From: Anaerolineae bacterium
GTDB lineage: Bacteria > Chloroflexota > Anaerolineae > Promineifilales > Promineifilaceae
Direction: 5' to 3'
Assembly (NCBI GenBank): GCA_028277515.1
Contig: JANQGC010000357.1
Span: 1 to 18,918 of the forward strand
DNA: 18,918 nt
The notes below the pieces were generated by a model, which did not search any database, had not been told where the DNA came from, and saw only the letters and a program-made list of their open reading frames with translations. Both the position numbers and the translations under genes were made by a program. This document shows, piece by piece, positions 16,021 to 18,918 of this stretch. Position 1 is the first letter of the stretch. Each line of letters opens with the position of its first letter.

Positions 16021-16034
16021 TATTATGGTAAACT
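16021..16034 (+). promoter_or_regulatory. TATTATGGTAAACT motif (copy 2), overlapping the start codon at 16025
   Basis: This is an exact copy of the 14-base motif at 13176-13189. Here the ATG inside it is the predicted start codon of the secreted-protein gene. If the motif is a -10 region, the message would begin near 16033 and translation would have to start downstream, for example at ATG 16052. Confidence 0.3.
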
Positions 16035-16891
16035 CCAAAGCCTTCATAATTATGGTCCTGGTGGCCATTTCCATCGTCGCTTTCGCTCTATTTTCTCTGT
16101 CCGGCAGCAATGTAGGGGTGCAGGCATCTGCACCGATTCGTGAACGGCAGCCTTCCGTGGTCGACGATCAGGGTTCTTCGGCCAGTATGGATTTGTCAGG
16201 CGACCACCTGCCCCTCATGGTTCGTTGGTCGAATTGGCGTCCTGAATTCGGACCGGCCTATGTTTACGCGCGTGAAGGGGATCTAAACGGCATGCTCGAT
16301 CTTTCCGCTCCTGTAGAAAAAATGATGATGGTTACCTCCTATGATGAGGTGCAGCGGTTGATGAATCGAGCCGATCAGTTGCGGGCGGCAGGTGTAACAA
16401 CGCTTGGGTTTAATAGTGAAAATGGTCCGAGGATGACGCCGGCTGATGAAATGCGTACCTTAAACAGTTCCGATCCGAATGTCAATGTCGTAGCTCGCGC
16501 AGCAAAACTGGCCACAGGCAATGGTTTTAAGGTGATGTGGGGACCGATCCGAAACACTGTAGACAGCTTAAGTGATGAAGCCATTTTAACTATGATGTCT
16601 TCCGGAGTTAGTGGATTGGCGATTCAGGAGCAAAAATTCATCGAAAACCAACCCGCTGATGCCCGGTTGTCGGCCGTAAGGCAGACACGAGAACGTTACT
16701 TAAGGCTGGCCGGCCAGGCTGGAATTAATGATTTCACCTTCCACGTGCAAATTATGCAGCAACGCTGCCCCAATTTGCCCAACTGCGTCTCCTTTGTAGA
16801 AGGGTTGGAAGCGATTCCCGTTAATTCAATCGCTATTTGGTCTAATGGGCCGATCCCGGTTGATTTTGTTGAGGCCATTCGGATGGAATAA
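16025..16891 (+). CDS. Unrecognised secreted protein, possibly TIM-barrel-like
   Basis: This 288-residue protein has an N-terminal signal or anchor helix (Lys5, hydrophobic residues 8-27) and a low-complexity stretch to about residue 60. The remainder alternates predicted strands and helices: GVTTLGFNSENG, then GFKVMWGPIRN, SGVSGLAIQEQ, INDFTFHVQIM and VNSIAIWSNG. This rhythm recalls a TIM barrel of the glycoside-hydrolase sort, but I cannot name a family or assign catalytic residues. A cysteine pair (RCPNLPNC) near residue 250 could form a disulphide. There is no normal SD; a perfect hairpin with GGGGGAG in its loop precedes the gene. ATG 16052 is a possible alternative start, but it would lose the positive residue of the signal peptide. 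It stands alone, followed by a convergent terminator shared with the glycine decarboxylase gene. Function unknown. Confidence 0.7.
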   Translation: MVNSKAFIIMVLVAISIVAFALFSLSGSNVGVQASAPIRERQPSVVDDQGSSASMDLSGDHLPLMVRWSNWRPEFGPAYVYAREGDLNGMLDLSAPVEKMMMVTSYDEVQRLMNRADQLRAAGVTTLGFNSENGPRMTPADEMRTLNSSDPNVNVVARAAKLATGNGFKVMWGPIRNTVDSLSDEAILTMMSSGVSGLAIQEQKFIENQPADARLSAVRQTRERYLRLAGQAGINDFTFHVQIMQQRCPNLPNCVSFVEGLEAIPVNSIAIWSNGPIPVDFVEAIRME

Positions 16892-16895
16892 AAAA

Positions 16896-16921
16896 AGCCC
16901 GGCCATTTTAACAGCCGGGCT
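16896..16921 (-). terminator. Intrinsic terminator between convergent genes
   Basis: AGCCCGGC and GCCGGGCT form a perfect 8-bp GC-rich stem with a 10-base loop. Read on the minus strand it is followed by seven T residues, a textbook intrinsic terminator for the glycine decarboxylase transcript. Read on the plus strand the tail is TATTCCTTTTC, so it may also end the 16025 gene, less efficiently. Confidence 0.85.
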
Positions 16922-16941
16922 ATTCCTTTTCTTAGAGCCGG

Positions 16942-18918
16942 TTATTCATATTCATACTCATCAACCGGGACGCAAACGCAGAACAGGTTGCGATCACCAT
17001 AGACATTGTCGACACGGCCGACAAAAGGCCAGAACTTATTTTCACGAACCCAGGGCAAGGGATAGGCGGCCTGTTCACGTGCATAAGGGCGATCCCAATC
17101 ATCGCCGGCAATGGCTTCGGCCGTATGTGGCGCATGCTTCAGCGCATTATTTTCCGGATCGGATCGGCCTTCTTCAATCGCTTTAATTTCTTCGCGAATG
17201 GTAATCATGGCCTCACAGAAACGGTCGATTTCGGCTAATGACTCACTTTCCGTTGGCTCAATCATCAATGTTCCTGGGACGGGGAAAGACATCGTCGGGG
17301 CGTGGAATCCAAAGTCCATTAACCTTTTAGCCACATCATCGACGCTGACAAAATCTTTCAAATGTCGCAGTTCCACGATACATTCATGAGCGATACGGTT
17401 GTTGATGCCGCGGTAAAGCACCGGGAAATAAGGTTCAAGCCGTTCGGCGATGTAATTGGCGTTCAAGATGGCGATTTGGGTGGCCACGCTGAGACCCCAA
17501 TCACCCATCATGGCGATGTAGGCATAGGTGATCGGCAGCACACCCGCGCTGCCCCACGGGGCTGAGGAAACAGCGCCCACTGATTTTTCACCGCCAACAC
17601 CCTTTATGACCGGGCTATCCGGCAGATAGGGAACGAGATGTTCAGCCACGCCAATCGGCCCAACACCTGGACCCCCACCGCCATGAGGAATGGCAAATGT
17701 TTTGTGCAGGTTGAGGTGACACACGTCTGCCCCAATGATCCCAGGTGAAGTATAGCCGACCTGGGCATTCATGTTCGCACCGTCCAGATAAACCTGACCG
17801 CCATTATCATGAATGATCTGGCAGATTTCCATGATATCTTCTTCAAATACCCCGTGCGTGGAGGGGTAGGTGATCATCGTGGCGGCCAGATTGTCTCGAT
17901 GTTTTTCAGCCTTGGCGCGCAGATCATCGACGTCAATATTGCCGTTGTCGTCGCATTTGACAACGACAACTTTCATGCCGGCCATCACAGCACTGGCCGG
18001 ATTTGTGCCGTGAGCTGAGCTGGGAATGAGGCAGATATTGCGATGTTCGTCTCCCTGATCGATATGATAAGCGCGGATCACCAGCATGCCGGCGAATTCC
18101 CCTTGGGCGCCTGAATTTGGCTGCAAAGATATAGCTTTGAAGCCGGTTATTTCTGCCAGCCACGCTTCTAACCTGCGGAATAACTCCTGGTAACCCCTGG
18201 TTTGTTCAAGGGGCGCAAAGGGATGGATATGGCCATATTCGGGCAGGGTGATCAGCAGCATTTCGGCCGTAGCATTCAGTTTCATGGTGCAGGAACCAAG
18301 CGGAATCATGGAATGCGCCAATGATAGGTCTCGTTTTTGCAGTTTGTGGATATAGCGCAGCATTTCCGTTTCCGATTGGTAACTGTTAAAGACCGGATGG
18401 GTCAAAAACTCGCTGTTTCTTTGAAAGACTTCGTCATAATCCAGGATGACATTGTCGGCCAATTCCCGTAAATCAAACTGGCCTGCCTCCGCATCGAATA
18501 TGAGGAACAGCCTTTCAATTTCTGCGCTGCGAATGGCTTCATCAATAGAAAGGCCGATGGATCCATCTTCGTAATAACGCATGTTGATTTGGTCGCTAAG
18601 GGCGGCTTCCCGGATTTCGTCTTGTGACCGCGGTCCACCACTGATCCGGAGAGTGTCGAAAATGGGGGCATCATTCAGCTTGTATCCCAGCTTCTCTAAG
18701 CCGGCCTTTAATATTGCGGTCATCAACCTGACCCGTCTGGCGATGCGCCGCAGCCCTGCCGGACCATGGTAAACGGCATACATGGAAGCCATAATGGCCA
18801 GAAGCACTTGGGCTGTACAGATGTTACTGGTAGCCTTATCACGGCGAATGTGCTGCTCGCGTGTTTGTAAGGCCAGGCGATAGGCAGGTTTGCCTGTGCT
18901 GTCTACGGAAACGACAAT
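16942..18918 (-). CDS. gcvP: Glycine dehydrogenase (decarboxylating), P-protein, C-terminal part
   Basis: The frame is open to the window edge, so the start lies beyond 18918; 658 residues of a protein of usually about 950 are present. The first visible residues ([33 protein letters not shown]) include the highly conserved [17 protein letters not shown] motif of GcvP. NLHKTF (lysine codon 17701-17703) holds the PLP-binding lysine, followed by the glycine-rich [12 protein letters not shown] loop. [13 protein letters not shown] and [10 protein letters not shown] are further signatures. GcvP decarboxylates glycine and loads the aminomethyl group onto the lipoyl H-protein. Here it is the single-chain form, with the N- and C-terminal lobes fused, since the sequence crosses the lobe boundary ([25 protein letters not shown] region). 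Other gcv genes are not visible. Transcription ends at the terminator 16896-16921. Confidence 0.97.
   Translation of the reverse strand: MVVSVDSTGKPAYRLALQTREQHIRRDKATSNICTAQVLLAIMASMYAVYHGPAGLRRIARRVRLMTAILKAGLEKLGYKLNDAPIFDTLRISGGPRSQDEIREAALSDQINMRYYEDGSIGLSIDEAIRSAEIERLFLIFDAEAGQFDLRELADNVILDYDEVFQRNSEFLTHPVFNSYQSETEMLRYIHKLQKRDLSLAHSMIPLGSCTMKLNATAEMLLITLPEYGHIHPFAPLEQTRGYQELFRRLEAWLAEITGFKAISLQPNSGAQGEFAGMLVIRAYHIDQGDEHRNICLIPSSAHGTNPASAVMAGMKVVVVKCDDNGNIDVDDLRAKAEKHRDNLAATMITYPSTHGVFEEDIMEICQIIHDNGGQVYLDGANMNAQVGYTSPGIIGADVCHLNLHKTFAIPHGGGGPGVGPIGVAEHLVPYLPDSPVIKGVGGEKSVGAVSSAPWGSAGVLPITYAYIAMMGDWGLSVATQIAILNANYIAERLEPYFPVLYRGINNRIAHECIVELRHLKDFVSVDDVAKRLMDFGFHAPTMSFPVPGTLMIEPTESESLAEIDRFCEAMITIREEIKAIEEGRSDPENNALKHAPHTAEAIAGDDWDRPYAREQAAYPLPWVRENKFWPFVGRVDNVYGDRNLFCVCVPVDEYEYE

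Noticed and set aside
1..18918. Frequent GGCCGG/CGGCCG words scattered through genes
   Set aside because: They look common by eye, but I cannot compute expected counts and they have no regular spacing or strand pattern; probably codon and GC preference.

Overview
The window looks like a chromosomal fragment from an uncultured member of the Chloroflexota (Anaerolineae/Ardenticatenia-like). This is inferred from the protein repertoire, not from a marker gene. The hints are secreted proteins with Pro/Thr-rich linkers, NBR1-type Ig and META domains, choice-of-anchor-B and SBBP propellers ending in a short hydrophobic LP-type tail, large GT39/YfhO membrane proteins, moderate GC content and weak Shine-Dalgarno use at several genes. 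There is no tRNA, rRNA, CRISPR array, IS transposase or phage gene.

Layout. 2-454 (+) is the C-terminal end of a DinG/XPD-type helicase. 458-569 is a degenerate palindromic element that fills the gap to a convergent PLP enzyme of the D-cysteine desulfhydrase/ACC deaminase family (567-1544, -). 1604-6218 is a cluster of three secreted beta-propeller proteins. Two are paralogous choice-of-anchor-B/LVIVD proteins (1604-2917, - and 4935-6218, +). They flank a seven-blade SBBP protein (3007-4701, -) that carries an in-frame palindromic insertion. A stand-alone V4R-domain protein follows (6274-6912, +). Then come a 1377-residue fusion of a YfhO-type membrane protein with a Wzx-like flippase (6975-11108, +) and a GT39-family glycosyltransferase (11132-13111, +). 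These two are closely spaced and probably form a cell-surface glycan operon, closed by a perfect 16-bp hairpin. 13209-15833 (+) encodes a membrane-anchored chimera: solute-binding domain, NBR1-like Ig domain, three Ig-like repeats and a META domain. 16025-16891 (+) encodes an unrecognised secreted protein with a hairpin directly upstream. 16942-18918 (-) is the C-terminal two thirds of glycine decarboxylase P-protein, with an intrinsic terminator between the two convergent genes.

Taken together, much of the middle of the window (about 1.6-16.9 kb) concerns the cell envelope: exported propellers with a common C-terminal tail, lipid-linked sugar handling, and a tethered multi-domain sensor or binding protein. 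The flanks (helicase, PLP enzyme, gcvP) are housekeeping or metabolic genes. The most noteworthy observations are the shared C-terminal tail, the in-frame repeat inserted in a propeller gene, the YfhO-flippase fusion, and the SBP-NBR1-META chimera. No defence system or other clear novel multi-gene system is visible.
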